A stretch of 64,000 nucleotides of DNA from Diplosphaera chodatii (GCA_032358165.1 JAALGY010000020.1:1178001-1242000); one strand, 5' to 3'; counted from the first letter of the stretch, positions 26,243 through 38,700 are shown. Program-made: numbers and translations. Notes: generated by a model not told the origin, from the letters alone.

Positions 26243-29200
26243 ATGGCACAGATGAGCTACGCTATTGATCAGTCGCTGTGGCAAGGAGTGCAGAAGCTGC
26301 AGCTGGGTGCACGTCCAAAGGCAAGCCTTCAGTGCCAACATCGTGCATGCGGCAGCTTCATCATGTGTGCATGCACAGCCACCGTTTAAATCCAAACAAT
26401 CTGCCTAGAATCACTTCTGCAATGCACGACAGGCCGTAGAACGCAAGTTGAGCTTCACTGAGAGCCTCGCCCAAAGACTATGTCTGGAGGCGACGCTGCA
26501 TGGCCACACTGGGTGCGTTATAGCAATGGTGGTGCCCGTACCAAGAGCACAATGCGTGGCACAAACACCAAGCACCAGCCATCACCTCTCACCTCCTCTA
26601 TGCGGTCGGTCGCGAGCTGCCACAATGCATGCCCAACACGGCATCCATCTCATGCTAAGGTGCGTGAACCGGTTGGCGTGGAGCGAGGACGGCACCCTGC
26701 TGGTGTCGGGCTCCGATGACCGGTCCATGCGCGTGTGGCGATACACGGGCGATGGCGCGCAGCAGCCCCTTGTGGTGGACACCCTGCACCAGGGCAACAT
26801 CTTCGGCGTCGCATTTCTACCTGCCACCGACAACCGCGAGCTTGTGTCTGGTGCCATGGACTATTCAGGTAGGAGCTGTGCAAATGCAGCCTGCAGACTA
26901 GGATACTGAGCTTCCCAGCTTTCTAGTGTTTGTTTATCTCCTGCCTGACGGACGTACATCTGCATGCTCAAACTCCAAGCACCAGCACACTGGGCAATGA
27001 GTCAGCCATGCGCTCATTACGCAAGGGCACGCTGGGTATTGTGTCGGTGTGTTGTGCGTGCAGTGCAGCACCACGTCATGGAGGCAGGTGAGAACGCTGC
27101 GCAGCTGGCCACCAGCCCTGTGCGCAATGGTCGCAGACTCTCCCACAACTCCAGCTCGCAGCACTCTGTCGCCTGCCGCACCACCTCGTACACACCCCAC
27201 AAAGGGCGCATCAAGGTTCGGTGTTGCCTGACATGATAGCACAGTACAACCAGGGCATAAGTTGCATGCAAGTATCAGCATTGCAGGTGTTTTCTTTTGG
27301 ACGGTAGCTCCCGGTCATACACTGCTCCTTGAGCAACATTCAAGCTTATGACTGCATGCAAAATTGCTCATGCTGTCCTGCTTGACAGGATGTGGAAGTG
27401 GCACCAGGCAACCCGAACCAGTTCTGGTCGGCCAGTGAAGATGGCAGCATCAGGGAATATGACAAGCGCTGCACGTGCGTGTGCAGTGGATCTGAGTGCT
27501 CTGTTGTGCGTGGTCACATGCTGTATTCTGTTCCTGTCCTGGCAGTCGTGTGCAATGCTGACTGGGGGACACGACATGTTTGCAGGACAGCAAGCCAGCG
27601 CGACTACAACAGTGCAAATGTCCTTATCGAGGTGATGCCTGTTTCCTCTGCAACTACGAGTGGTATCATGATAGTAGTGTGCTGTGTGTGTTCGGTGAGT
27701 TGTGTTGTCATAGCGTCTGCGTACGCACCAGGTGACAAACAAGGGGCGGCCTGTGGAGCTGAAGAGTGTGGCAGTCAACACAGTCCGGCCGCACCAGATG
27801 GCCGTCGCAGCTGGTGACTGCAACCTGCGACTGTATGACCGCCGCATGCTGAGCCTCGCACAGCCATCAAGCGCCGGTCAGCAACCAGTGCTCACACTGT
27901 CGCCACCACATCTATCCTCAGGTGCATGCTGGCCTCGACAAGTTCAGTTGAATGACTTTGCATCAGCTCTGAGGCATGTCAGGTAAGCGAGAGATGCAGC
28001 TGGCTGCATCATGCCCCCCGCTGTCTATGTGCAGGCAGCACACGGCAGCGGAACAGCACGCCACATGGGACCTATGTGCAGTTTGGCAACCGCGGTGACA
28101 AGCTGGTTGCGACCTACCATGGTGATCATGCGTACTCCTTCGACGTGACAGCCAGCGAACAGCCGCCCGTTGCAGCATTCCGCCTGCCGGCCGCAGACGA
28201 AGTCAGGTGTCTTTACATTCCATATACCAAATCATGTCATCATTTCATTGCTGCGCCGTCACATTGCTGCAGCACGGGCCTCACTGTGAATGCGAAATCT
28301 GGCAGGCCGGACAGGCGAGACTGGCTGACGCTGGCCGCTGAGGACGAGCAGGCCAGCGGCATCCTGGCAGCAACATCCGGCAAGCCGCACCAGGCGGTGT
28401 TGCACTACAGCCGCGGCCTGCGCATCTGCCCAAACGCTGCCGTGCTGTATATCAAGAGGTGTGCAGAAATGCAGCCATGCTCGTGATTGACGCAATACAC
28501 CTTGCTTAGCTGTGCCCTGGCTCGACCTTGCACTTGTGATTGTGCCCCAGAGCGTTGAGCTTGGTGGTTTGCAGCCTTGTGCTATCTTGGCTGCACTTGA
28601 CATGCAAGTATGATGAGCGGCGCCCTGCTGCTGGCAGGGCGGGAGCGCTGCAGCAGCGTGGCTGGATCGGCGATGCCGGCTTCTCACTGCGCGACTGCGA
28701 GTGCGCTCTGGCGCTGGACGCGCACAGCCCGGATGCCATGCTCCTGCGCGCGCAGCTGCTGCTGCAGCTGGGGCAGCTGGAGGTGCGCCCTGTCTGCCGT
28801 CACACCCCAGCTCCTTGCTGCGAAGGGCTGGCAAGCTGGCAGGGCAGCTTACAATGCAGTTCACAGCCATCCGGCGTTGACCATGTGCTGTCACGTCTGC
28901 TGTGCATTCGCCGGTGCCTGGCATCACAAAGCGGCATGCTTGCAAGCAGGCGGCGGTCCAGGCGGCGGAGGCGTGTCAGGAGGCGCACCCCGGGCTGGAG
29001 GAGGACGTGGCGCGCGTGTACGACCGCATCGAGCAGGCCACGGACGAGCGGCGGAGGGAGCTGGAGGAGCGGGCTGCCGTTGCAGCCCGCCGCCAGGTAC
29101 TAGTGCTGCGCGCAAAGTGCTTGCCAGAAACGTCCTTTGTCTGCTACGAGGCTAGACCTTGCCACCACTCGCCAGCGAGCTGTGCAAATCCATGGGCACT

Positions 29201-30860
29201 ATCAAGCAGGCGTGTCTGCAGCACATTGGGCATGCGGCAACCAGCTGCTAGTCTCCTTCCGCAATGCTGGAGGCAATGATGTGCATGTTGAGCCGCAGTG
29301 GCCTGCTGTGAGCACAGACCTACATCGTCAGCATGTTGGAGCTCAATAAGACGACCAGCTTGGTTCGCAGATGGCTGTGCAAGGCGATCAACCGCATGCA
29401 GCAGACAACACAGACACGCCAAGCGAAGCCAGCTCCGACAGCCGCCAGCCTGTTGGCCGCTCGCCGCCGGCAGAGCACAGTGAGGCAGCCCCCCAATCTG
29501 GGCCCCTCGATACAGGCAGTAGTGGCTCTGCACCACCAGGGACCAGCCAGCAGCACCAGCCGTCCTTGCATGATGGCAGGTGCGGAGCTGTGTAAGTTTG
29601 ACATTTGTTGAGGACATGTTGACTGTCTTTGACATCAGTTCGGGCAATTGCTGTCAGCACAACCACCCGTCTATACTGCCTTCTCGTGCAAGTTTGTGAT
29701 CACAATCTCGTCACAGCAGGCATGGCAGCAGTAATAACGCGGCAGCGGCGCCATTTTGGGACTCTGCTGGCGGGCGGCGTTTGCTGCAACGCTATGTCGG
29801 GCACTGCAACTGTGCCACTGACATCAAGGAGGCTGCCTTCCTGGGACAACACGATGACCTGGTTGCGTGCGGCTCTGACGACGGCCGAGTGTTCATCTAC
29901 AGCGCGGTGAGTGGCGCCATGGCGTGCCGATTGCAAGGAAGGCCAGAAGTATGCAGGCGGCAGGGACAACATGCTGTGCAACCTGCACTGTATCCCATGA
30001 CCTGTGATGCTGTGGACCTGTCGGTCAGAAGAAGATGCTTGTAAACTGTGATCTTGCCATTTTCAAAAACAATTTTCTGCTTATTTTCGCATATTTCCAT
30101 TATTAGCGACAGTTTCGGCCTGATTTAAATCGCATTGAATTATATTCTCTTTCTTCCAACGTTTCCTCAAAGGACCGAGCCCTAAGGTCCTCCTTGTGTC
30201 CGCAGGAGTCTGGGGAGCTGGTGCAGGTGCTGCAGGCGGACGAGGATGTCGCCAACTGCGTGAAGCCGCACCCCAGCCTGCCGCTGCTTGCCACCAGCGG
30301 CATCGAGTCCGTCATTCGGTGCGTCGTCCAGGCTTCCGACTGGCACTATGCATGCTGTCGGGCAGTACCATGATGCCTAGAGGGGCGGCATCATCATGTG
30401 CAGATGAAGTTACCGGCAGGTCATCGCCATGTGTGGCGCCAACGGTTTTTGTGTTGTCATCCCAAAGTTGATGCGGAGATCGAACTCTGTGCAGGCTGTG
30501 GTCGCCAGGCGACACGCCGGCCAAGCAGGACCTGGACAAGCTGGTGCACGACAACCAGGACCGCATGCAGGAGGGCCCGCAGCTGCTGCGCGGCATCAAC
30601 CCCCGCATCATGCAGGTGCGGATGTGCATGGCAGTGCGGGTCTAAACGTCCGCCCCACGTAGTTCTACAGGCGTTTCGCTACCGGCCGTCTGAGCTGGCC
30701 AGGACTACAGCGCATCGGCACCAGCACCGGGCTTTCGCATGTTGTGCAGGTGCTTGGGGACAACCAGGAGCTGCTGCAGATGCTGGTGCAGCGCACAGGC
30801 GCCATGCCGGTTGATGACGCAAATGGCGACGAGCAGCACATTGAGTGCCGAGTGCAGTAG
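26243..30860 (+). CDS. WDTC1: WD40-TPR-WD40 protein, WDTC1/ASG2 (DCAF9) homologue
   Basis: Homologue of animal WDTC1 (adipose) and plant ASG2, substrate receptors of DDB1-CUL4 ubiquitin ligases. ATG 26243 gives MAQMSYAIDQSLWQGVQKLQ, and an in-phase splice leads to VERKLSFTESLAQRLCLEA and LHGHTG. The first WD40 block reads CVNRLAWSEDGTLLVSGSDD, RSMRVWRY, GNIFGVAFLPATDNRELVSG, NQFWSASEDGSIREYDKRC and AGDCNLRLYDRRML. A TPR-like segment follows: GILAATSGKPHQAVLHYSRG, LRICPNAAVLYIKR and LRDCECALALDAHSPDAMLL. The second WD40 block has RYVGHCNCATDIKEAAFLGQ, CGSDDGRVFIYSA, GELVQVLQADEDVANCVKPH and LPLLATSGIESVIR. The end is HIECRVQ with TAG 30858-30860, close to the human ending. Twelve or more exons; large introns between about 28.4 and 29.7 kb make that part approximate. 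Confidence 0.88.
30044..30170. other. AT-rich island inside a WDTC1 intron
   Basis: Within the intron joining VFIYSA to ESGELVQ, about 125 bp are conspicuously AT-rich with T and A runs, unlike the GC-rich surroundings. No open frame or terminal repeat was seen. It could be an organelle-DNA insert, a decayed element or simply an AT-rich intron. Confidence 0.55.
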
Positions 30861-31119
30861 CTGGTCGCCCTCCGTGCGACAGCTCGGCTAAGTGATGTAC
30901 ACTACTGTAGCTTGTGTGTGGCATGATGCATCTTTCTGATTCGATGCGGACCTCCTGTTTGGTACGGACCAGAGGTCTGTCCGTACTGCAAGCAGTGCAG
31001 AGCATCTTTTCTGCAGCTTGCTGACTACGATGGTCAGCAGTCTAGGTGGAGACACATCCCTGCTGTGTGTGCGTTCCATGTTCATATGACGTTTGAAGAA
31101 GAGGCCAGTAACATGCTAG
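30861..31119. other. Intergenic region (WDTC1 / AIM24)
   Basis: About 260 bp, or about 900 bp if AIM24 starts at 31766. No supported feature. The 172-codon - strand frame at 31082-31600 opposes the proposed AIM24 presequence exon and has no family resemblance. Confidence 0.4.
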
Positions 31120-33694
31120 ATGATGACAAACTCACCAGCCACTTCCATGCCAAGAATGGCCACGCAGCAGTTTGCAACCCGCCACCTGCAGAAGCCTTTG
31201 CAGAACGCAATGGCTCCGAACCGGCTGTTTGGCAAGCTGCAGCGGCGAACCTCCTCTGGCATGCTATGCACCAGCTTGCCCAGGCAGGTCCAGCATGATC
31301 CTGACGACCTGACCCCACCGCCGGCGTGCCACTGACGAGGCTGGGGGAAAAGGTTCTCACAACATGTGCCACTAGTTCGGTTGCAGCATAGCCAAGCACG
31401 GTTGCACTTGGTTGTGTGCAATGTGCTGTGGTGCCCGTAGCAGTTCCGTTAGTGAGCTGTCTTTGACCAATTGACCTTGGATGCAGCTGAGATCGTACTA
31501 GGGCTGAGATCCAACAGATCCACCCCTCGGATGGACTCGTCTCTGGGACACTGTGCACCGACGCTAGCGGTCTTCTGCCGGACTCACAGCAGCTTCCCAC
31601 AGTGCTGGCACATCCTGTGGTAAACTAGGCAACACAAAGGTGGAAGACGCAACCTTCCTACGCAGAGCCTGGCACTCAGACCCGTACTTGATTGACAAGG
31701 ACTGCCAAGTCCGAAGGACGACCTGGAGTTTCTCATTGAAGCTTCGCTCGACGCTGATTCATCACATGGTGCAAGACCGGTATGTTCAGGACGGTGCATA
31801 CCCGCCGCAGCAGCAGTTCCCAGACGCTTATGCACTGCAGTACGGCCAGGTGCACTCATCTGTTGCATGGTGCAGGCCCTGACAGGCAACTCGAATATAG
31901 TCATGTACATTTCGTGCAGCTTTGTGCGGCACAACATGTCGCCAGGGCACCAAGCTTGACGATCTGCTGAAACGCACACAGGCGCCACAGAAAGGCGTTG
32001 TCGGGCAGCGGGCGGGCGGCCAAGAGCACGAGTTCATTGATCCGAGCGGCAAGTATCAGCTGAAGTACAAGGTGAACCGATGTCAATATGAATGTCACCA
32101 AACTGGTTTGCATGCAAAGCATTAGGCCAATGAGTCAAAACCATTGCACATTGACGTGCAGGGGGCATTTGCTGCTGTGGAGGTGGCTGTCCGCCCAAAT
32201 GACGGCCTAAAGGCTGAGGCAGGTCAGCTGCAGTCGTGCAGTGCACAATCCCGTCACATGACCAAGTTGATGCATGATCAGGGGAGCACTCCTCCTGCCA
32301 ACGAAGTAAGACGCATTGCCATAGCAGCAACAGCGTCAATCTAGATCGATGTGTCCTCAGAGAAGACCGCTGCTGAGCACAACACCATGTCGCAGGGGTC
32401 ATGATCACGCTGGACCACAACGTGGACATCACTGCGCAGACAGAAGGCGGCGTGGGCACCGCACTTTGCCTCGGCTGCTTGATTTCCAATGAGGGCTTCC
32501 TGCTCTCACACTTCGCGTGAGCGTCAGAACAGCACCTGACAGGCGACACGTGCTCGCCACCGTCTGCCAGCTGAGCAGTGGCACCCTGCATGCCAGTTGT
32601 TGCCGACTGTGCGACATCCCATGCTTACGCAATCCAGACACCGCTGCACAGGCTGAAGCCCGGGATGGGCGAATGCGGGGAGGTGCTGCTGGCACCGGGC
32701 GCCCCCGGCGAGATCATCCTGCTGCACCTCGACGGCAGCACCCCCTGGGCCATCCAGAAGGGTGAGCAGGAGTCACAGCTGAGACCTCTGAGGCTCCGCG
32801 AACGCTGGCTCTGCGAACCACTCGAAGTTACGCTGCTGAGGTCCATACTCGATGGTGCAGGCGGCTTCTTGGCTTGCGACCACAGCATCCAGATTGGGGT
32901 GCGCTGCTGTGCTGGAACCAGCCTTTGAACGGAGGTGCCCTACTATCACTTATATGCTCCTTGGCGCACCTCACAACCCAGGGTTGGATGCCGATGCAGA
33001 TCATCAGCCAAGGTCTGGTAAAGGGCTGCTGCTCTGGACTGGGTGAGACTTCCTCGCAACCTCTGGTGCACAGTCAGCAAGCCATGGTTCGGCACATGTC
33101 GACATGATGAGACCAGCACGGAGTGTGATGCTAGTCTCCGTGTGGCGCCGCAGGCTTTTTCATCATGCAAGCTTCGGGGCAGGGGCGCCTGCTGCTGAGC
33201 AGCTTTGGCTCCATCATCCGCTACGACATTGCGCCCGGTGAGCGCCGCACCATTGACAACGGCTTCCTTGTGGCCTGGACGGCAACCATGAACTACGAGG
33301 TGCGGACTTGGCGTGTTGGTGCCATCACATGAAGGCACCTGACGGTGTCCACTGGCCGAGGCATGCAGTGCAGCTGTGCCATCCTGCCAGACACGCGTTC
33401 ATGGGCGCAGGTCGGCAAGGCGGCATCCACCTACTCGGCCAGCCTGTTCTCTGGCGAGGGCTTTGTGACGCACTTCACAGGTGCGCGGGTTTCCTGACAA
33501 GATGTCCCCATTTGTGATTGGTGAGATCAGTTCGAAGGGAAGTCATGCTGCTTATCAATGGGTGTGCCCCAGGACTGCGCCTGCTGCATGGTGCAGGTCC
33601 GGGCACCGTATTTGTGCAGACGCGGTCCATCAGGGGCCTGGCCAACGAGCTGCGTCCGTACCTTCCTGCACAAGGTGGCGGTGGGTCGTCTTGA
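31120..33694 (+). CDS. AIM24 family protein (TIGR00266/PF01987), predicted mitochondrial or plastid
   Basis: Beta-sheet family whose yeast member Aim24 is a mitochondrial inner-membrane organiser; biochemical activity unknown. The conserved part begins DGAYPPQQQFPDAYALQYGQ, then GTKLDDLLKRTQAPQKGVVG and EHEFIDPSGKYQLKYK. Core motifs follow: GAFAAVEVAVRPNDGLKAEA with GVMITLDHNVDITAQTEGG, TPLHRLKPGMGECGEVLLAP, GGFFIMQASGQGRLLLSSFG, YDIAPGERRTIDNGFLVAW and the closing HFTGPGTVFVQTRSIRGLAN. It ends AQGGGGSS at TGA 33692-33694. For the N-terminus I join an exon starting at ATG 31120 that ends near 31290 (SSGMLCTSLPRQ); it is Arg-rich, has no acidic residue and shares phase with the exon at about 31791. 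If that is wrong, the next ATG in frame is 31766 (MVQDRYVQDG). Confidence 0.78.
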
Positions 33695-34012
33695 GGAGGC
33701 TGAGCGTCACGGCTTCAAGATGTTCCTGCGACAGCAGGGACAGCTTTGGGCGGACCTGGTGCTGACGCCCCAAATGACTGAGCTGCCGCTCTGTACCCCA
33801 ATACAGCCACTTTTTCACGGCTTTTCAGACGCTCAGCAGACTCGCATTACATGTTTTCGCTCCATGAGTATTCCTATTGCCTTTATCACACGCTGCTGAG
33901 GATATGCTCATGTTGCATGGTACCGCTGTGTACTGCGGGGTAGTGAAGGCAGGGCTGTAGTAAGTCGGGGTGCTGCTGCCTTCTGCCAGATGCCAGCCTC
34001 AAACTGATTTAT
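33695..34012. other. Intergenic region (AIM24 / FKBP17-like)
   Basis: About 320 bp between two tandem + strand genes. It must contain the AIM24 3' end and the FKBP promoter; nothing distinctive was seen. Confidence 0.4.
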
Positions 34013-35304
34013 ATGTCACATCTGAAAAATACATTGGTTTTTAGTGTGGATCTGATCATGCAATTGCAGCTGAGCTTCGACTCGGCCAACCTGCATTGCA
34101 GCCAATGCCACGCATGTGTGGCTAAGTGGCAACACAGGCGCACGCTCAGCGGCCGCACTCGAAGCCGGCATGCAGCAGCTACAGTTCATGCGCAGAGGTC
34201 GCATGTGCCACAGATAGCAGCGGCAGCGGCAGTGCCTTGTGCAACAAGACGGCAGATGCTTCAGAGTGCTGCTATCAGCGCTTCATCGTTGCCGCTTGTA
34301 CCAGGATCTGCTGCAGCTGATGCATCAAAGTTCATGACGACCCCCAGCGGCCTGAAGATTGAGGACATCAGGGAAGGCACAGGCGCAATGCCCACAGCAG
34401 GTCCACACCTTCCCATTGCACACCCTTGTCTTGCACGATCGGCCTGGCTCGATCTTACCACCACAATAGCTGGCTGCTAACAATTGACATTCCTCTAGTG
34501 TGCAGGCGACAGAGTGTTCGTGCACTGGGCAGGCCGTACTATTGGGTATCAGGTTAGCTCTGGTTCAGTCATACAATGACCATCCATGCGGCAGTGAACA
34601 GTGCCGGTAGGCTGCGAAGCTGTCTACTGATGTGTCCGCAGGGGAAGCGAATAGACAATACGTCAGCAAGAGACGAACCTTTTGAATTTGTGCTTGGCAG
34701 AGGACAGGTGCCTGTGTAGCATTCATCAGCCCCGCTGATCTCCGTCCGCAGACATCAGGTCCGGCGATGATGATTATGAGCACGTGTGACTCTTATGACA
34801 CAGGCCATTCCAGCGTTTGAGGAGGCAGTGGCAGGCATGAGGGCTGGCGGCGTGCGCAGGCTCGAGCTGTCTGGCGAGCGGCCGGAGCTGGGCTGGGACC
34901 GCAACCCCGGTCGCAGGCGCGCTACCCCTTGGCATCGTGTCTGCAGCTGCCTGCAAGGCTCCAGATCCTGCTGCTGATCAGGCAGGTGCTCCTTGTTGTG
35001 TGGTGAAAGCAACACAGCATCAGTGTGATGTCCTTTCATGTGTAATAATTTGGGCTGTAGGTATAGTGGTGTAGGGCCAAAACCCAAGGATTTTGACGGC
35101 CTTCGCGCACTGGACTTCGTTCTGGGTAAGAGCTGATGCTGCATGTCCGAGCATTATCCTAGCAAAGCCAAATCTGCAGAGATGCAACACGCCTCCAAGC
35201 CCGTCTGACTGGGGCTGGTACACCATGCAGATAACCCCACGCTCCAGCCATTCAACCGCACCTTGCTTTTGGATGTGAAGCTTCTGAGCGTGCGCAAGCA
35301 ATAG
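34013..35304 (+). CDS. FKBP-type peptidyl-prolyl isomerase, thylakoid lumen, FKBP17-like
   Basis: Lumenal immunophilin of the plant FKBP17 type. The first in-frame ATG is 34013; ATG 34058 (MQLQLSFDSANLHCSQC) is an alternative. The long N-terminus is Arg/Ser/His-rich, and a twin-arginine signal follows: RRQMLQSAAISASSLPLVPG, then ADASKF, so Tat export to the lumen is predicted. The FKBP domain reads TTPSGLKIEDIREGTGAM, DRVFVHWAGRTIGYQ, RDEPFEFVLGRGQ and AIPAFEEAVAGMRAGGVRRL. The C-terminal exons splice in phase to FDGLRALDFVLDN and RTLLLDVKLLSVRKQ, stopping at 35302-35304. The GYxxG loop and ALDFVL ending resemble Arabidopsis FKBP17-2. Key aromatic residues of active FKBPs appear poorly conserved, as in many lumenal FKBPs, so isomerase activity is doubtful. 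About six exons. Confidence 0.85.
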
Positions 35305-35722
35305 GACGGCCAGCATGATAAGGACTCTGTGGGTGTAGGAGAGAGTGACGAAGAGTTTTGGAACTTCCAGTCCTTCTGATCTCAACTCATCGCAGGTCTG
35401 AATGCTGTGTATGTAGCTTGAGCACGTTCAGGGAAGTTACCAAAATTGGACATTGATGACACACACTGGCCTGCGAATAGTGCCTGAAACATTATCAAAA
35501 CTGGAGCTTGAGCACACACAAATGTACTGCAACTGCATCACTTGTGGCTGGTCCTCGAATACCGACACCGCCGCAACAATCTGAAGCTAGACTAAAGTCG
35601 TCAGAATCAAAACCTCGGTTCTTGACAACACGACACACATCTGCCTGCCACAGTGGTGCGCAAAGAATCTCCTGGCTACCCTATGTGAGGGTGGTCAGAC
35701 GGAAGGGTGACTACGCCAAAAC
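35305..35722. other. Convergent intergenic region (FKBP17-like / serine acetyltransferase)
   Basis: About 420 bp between facing stops. A 121-codon - strand frame (35020-35385) overlaps the last FKBP exon; I do not call it. No clear TGTAA element. Confidence 0.4.
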
Positions 35723-38700
35723 CTATATAATGTAGTCATCTGTCTGCACCTCTCCTTGTGGCCTATGCTCCACAGGAGCCCCGGACGTGGGGTTTTCCAC
35801 GGCATGCTGCATGGCAGCTGCCACCGGCTGCGGCTCTGGGGTGGGCACTACCTCTGACTGCACCTCGACTTCAGCGCCCTGGCTGCTGGCTGACACGGTC
35901 CAGGGCATGACATTGTTCAAGACGCCAGCCTCTGCCAACAGCCGGTTGTTGTGCCGCCGCAGCGCAGCCGCCTGCTGCTGATGTGTGGCATGCTCGCCGC
36001 CACGCTGCCTGTGCTGCTGCCCTGGATGCAGCCCCAGGTCGCCAAGACGTGGCACTCCAGTGGCTTTCAGCAGCCAGTCTGGCTCGCAGTCTTCTGGCGC
36101 AAGCGTAAGCTCGGCAGGCCGCGGCGCTGTTGCAATTGCGGAGGAGCCCGCTGCAGGTGTTTCCACTGCAAGGGCGCTGACCACGCCGCCGCGCCCTCCA
36201 GACACACGGCTTCTGCCGCCGCCGCTGCTGGAGTGCTCATTGGCAGGTAGTGCTGGCGGCTGCACAGTACCGGATGCTGAGTTGCCACAGTGGCTGCCGC
36301 CGCCGCCGCTGCTGCTGGAGTCGGCAGGGCTAGACTTGCCAGTGCTGCTGCGGCGCGGCTTGGAGGCTACGGACAGCATCCAATCTGCCAGGTTGTCTGA
36401 GTCGCGGGTCTCAGTCGTGCCATCCAGGCAGTTGGGGTCTGCTGCCTGCGCGCTGTTCTGCGACCCTCTCTCGCCAGTGCCGTTGCTGGGCGTGGCAGGG
36501 GCAGCTGGTGCTCTGGCCGCTGGCTGCTGCGGCGCATGCTGAGGCTGCGCCTGTGAGTGCTGGACCGCAGGCGGCAACGGGGCAGACCTGAAATCGCCCA
36601 CTGGCGGCGCTGACTGGCCCTCCTGCTGCCGGATCTCCTGCTGCATGCGCAGCGCGGCATTGCCTGCACATGACATCAGGATGTCAGTACCAGGTCACAG
36701 CTTCCTTGCAAGACCAACGATGTAATAGCAGCACACATGAAAACTCGACATGCACGGCCAGTGGAGGTGGCTGACACACCTGAGACCTTGCCGACGGGTC
36801 GGGCGGGCGAGCCGGCGACCATGATCTTGGGGGGCACATCCCGCAGCACCAGCGAGCCGGCCGCCACCTGTGCATCACGTGCACGAGCTGGTTGGGCAGC
36901 TGTCATCACGATGAAGTGGCCAGCGCAAAAGACTCCCAGCAGCGCACACCGTGCACATGTGCGGCCAGAAACCGTCTGATTGTGAGCCTTCTGGGGGGTT
37001 ACCTGCGCGCCCTTGCCGACGGTGATGTTCCCCAGCACCGTCGCACCAGCACCGATCAACACGTTGTCCTGAACCTTAGGGTGCCGGTTGCCGGCATCCT
37101 TGCCAGTTCCTGCAGGTGCAGAGCAGAGTCTGTCAGCACCCTGCTGCCGCAGATGCACGGATGTAACAAAGGCAGAAGCTGGGATACAGCACAGAAGGCT
37201 GAACATGACTTGGTCGTCGTCTTGGTGTTTGCCATTGACATCTGCAATTGTAGGAGGCACGCAGCTCACCGCCAAGCGTGACGTTCTGCATAATGGACAC
37301 ATTATCGCCGACGCGGGATGTCTCGCCGATGACGATCCCGGTGCCATGGTCCAGCAGCAGGCCCTTGCCCAGCGTCGCCCCCGGGTGCAGGTCGATGGCC
37401 AGCACCTCGCTCACCCGCGCCTGCAGCGCCATCGCCATGACCTGCACAGAAATGCGCTGATGGTCTTTAGTACAACGTGATCCTGTTCCAGCTGCTGACC
37501 GGCGCCTGCTGCTACACAAGTCGCAAATACTTGCTGGTATATAGTACATTGGGGACAATGGCGCACCTTGCGGTTGTTGTTCCACAGCACGTTGGCGATG
37601 CGGTGTGTCTGGATGGCGTGGTAGCCCTTGAAGTACAGCAGCGCCGCGCTGTATGTGATGCACGCCGGATCCTGCGCACGGCACCCAAAATTAGCACCAT
37701 TGAACCAGCACACTGGTGCAGCGAACGGCTACCTGAGCGCGCTTTGTAGCACACCCTGCATCAGCATGCTTCATGGCTGTATGGACCCGACATATGTCGT
37801 GTCAGGCGTCATATCCACTGTGACAGCAGCGCACGTCATATCCACTGTGACAGCAGCGCACCCGCTCATAAAAGGCGACAATGTCCAGGAGCGCCGCCTG
37901 CTTGAGGGCCTCGTGCTCCCGCAGCACGCTGTGGAAGATCTCAAACAGCTCCGTGGCCAGCAGCGTGGCGTCCGCCAGGCGGTTAGCCAGCACGAAGGCC
38001 AGCGAGCGAGCAAAGGAGTCGTGGCTGAGGATGCTGGCGTGGTAAAAGCTGCTCAGCAGCGGCTCTTGCGAAGCATCAGCGCGCGCCTCTCGCCTGTATG
38101 TGACTTGCAATTCCAGCATTGGTTACAGGTTCCAGAACTGTGAATACACTGTTGCAGCTCGCTACGCAGCAATGGCAAGCAACGCACCTGATGGCCTGCC
38201 ACACAGGGTTGTCATTGGTGACAAGTGACACTGGCTTGCCAGAGGCATCCTGCTTCTGTATAAAGCAAAATCGTGCCGTCAGGCAGCGACGGAATGCGAC
38301 ATGGCCCTGTGCAACAGCGCACGCTGTGCACAAACTCAAGAATCAGGCACAGCAGCGGGGCGCGCGCACAGCGGGGTACGCTGCTCACCTGGAGTGCGTC
38401 GCTCCAGGAGGCGCAGAAGTCGTCCACCTCGGACTGCAGGTAAGATGGAAATGCGCCTTCTTTCCAGACGTCGCGGTCCTCGAGCGCACGCTGGTCAGCC
38501 CCAACAGCTGCAGCGGCGCTGGTGGCGCGGTCCCCTGGTGACCCCAGACACAGGATCATCAGTCGCTGGGCGTATCTTTCGGCACAAACGGCAGCCAGCG
38601 CAAGCATCTCTGCAGACAGCTTGTGGTCGGCGGTGCGACAGCGTGACGAAGCCGCAGGGCACGTTCATGCGACCGTGAGCTGGGGGGCAGGTGCTGGGCC

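Noticed and set aside
31082..31600. 172-codon - strand frame
   Set aside because: Opposes the proposed AIM24 presequence exon, has no family resemblance and skewed composition.
35020..35385. - strand frame containing GLEVPKLFV, reminiscent of the PAM68 exon GLEVPTFVV
   Set aside because: Similarity stops after about ten residues and the frame is antisense to the last FKBP exon; probably chance.
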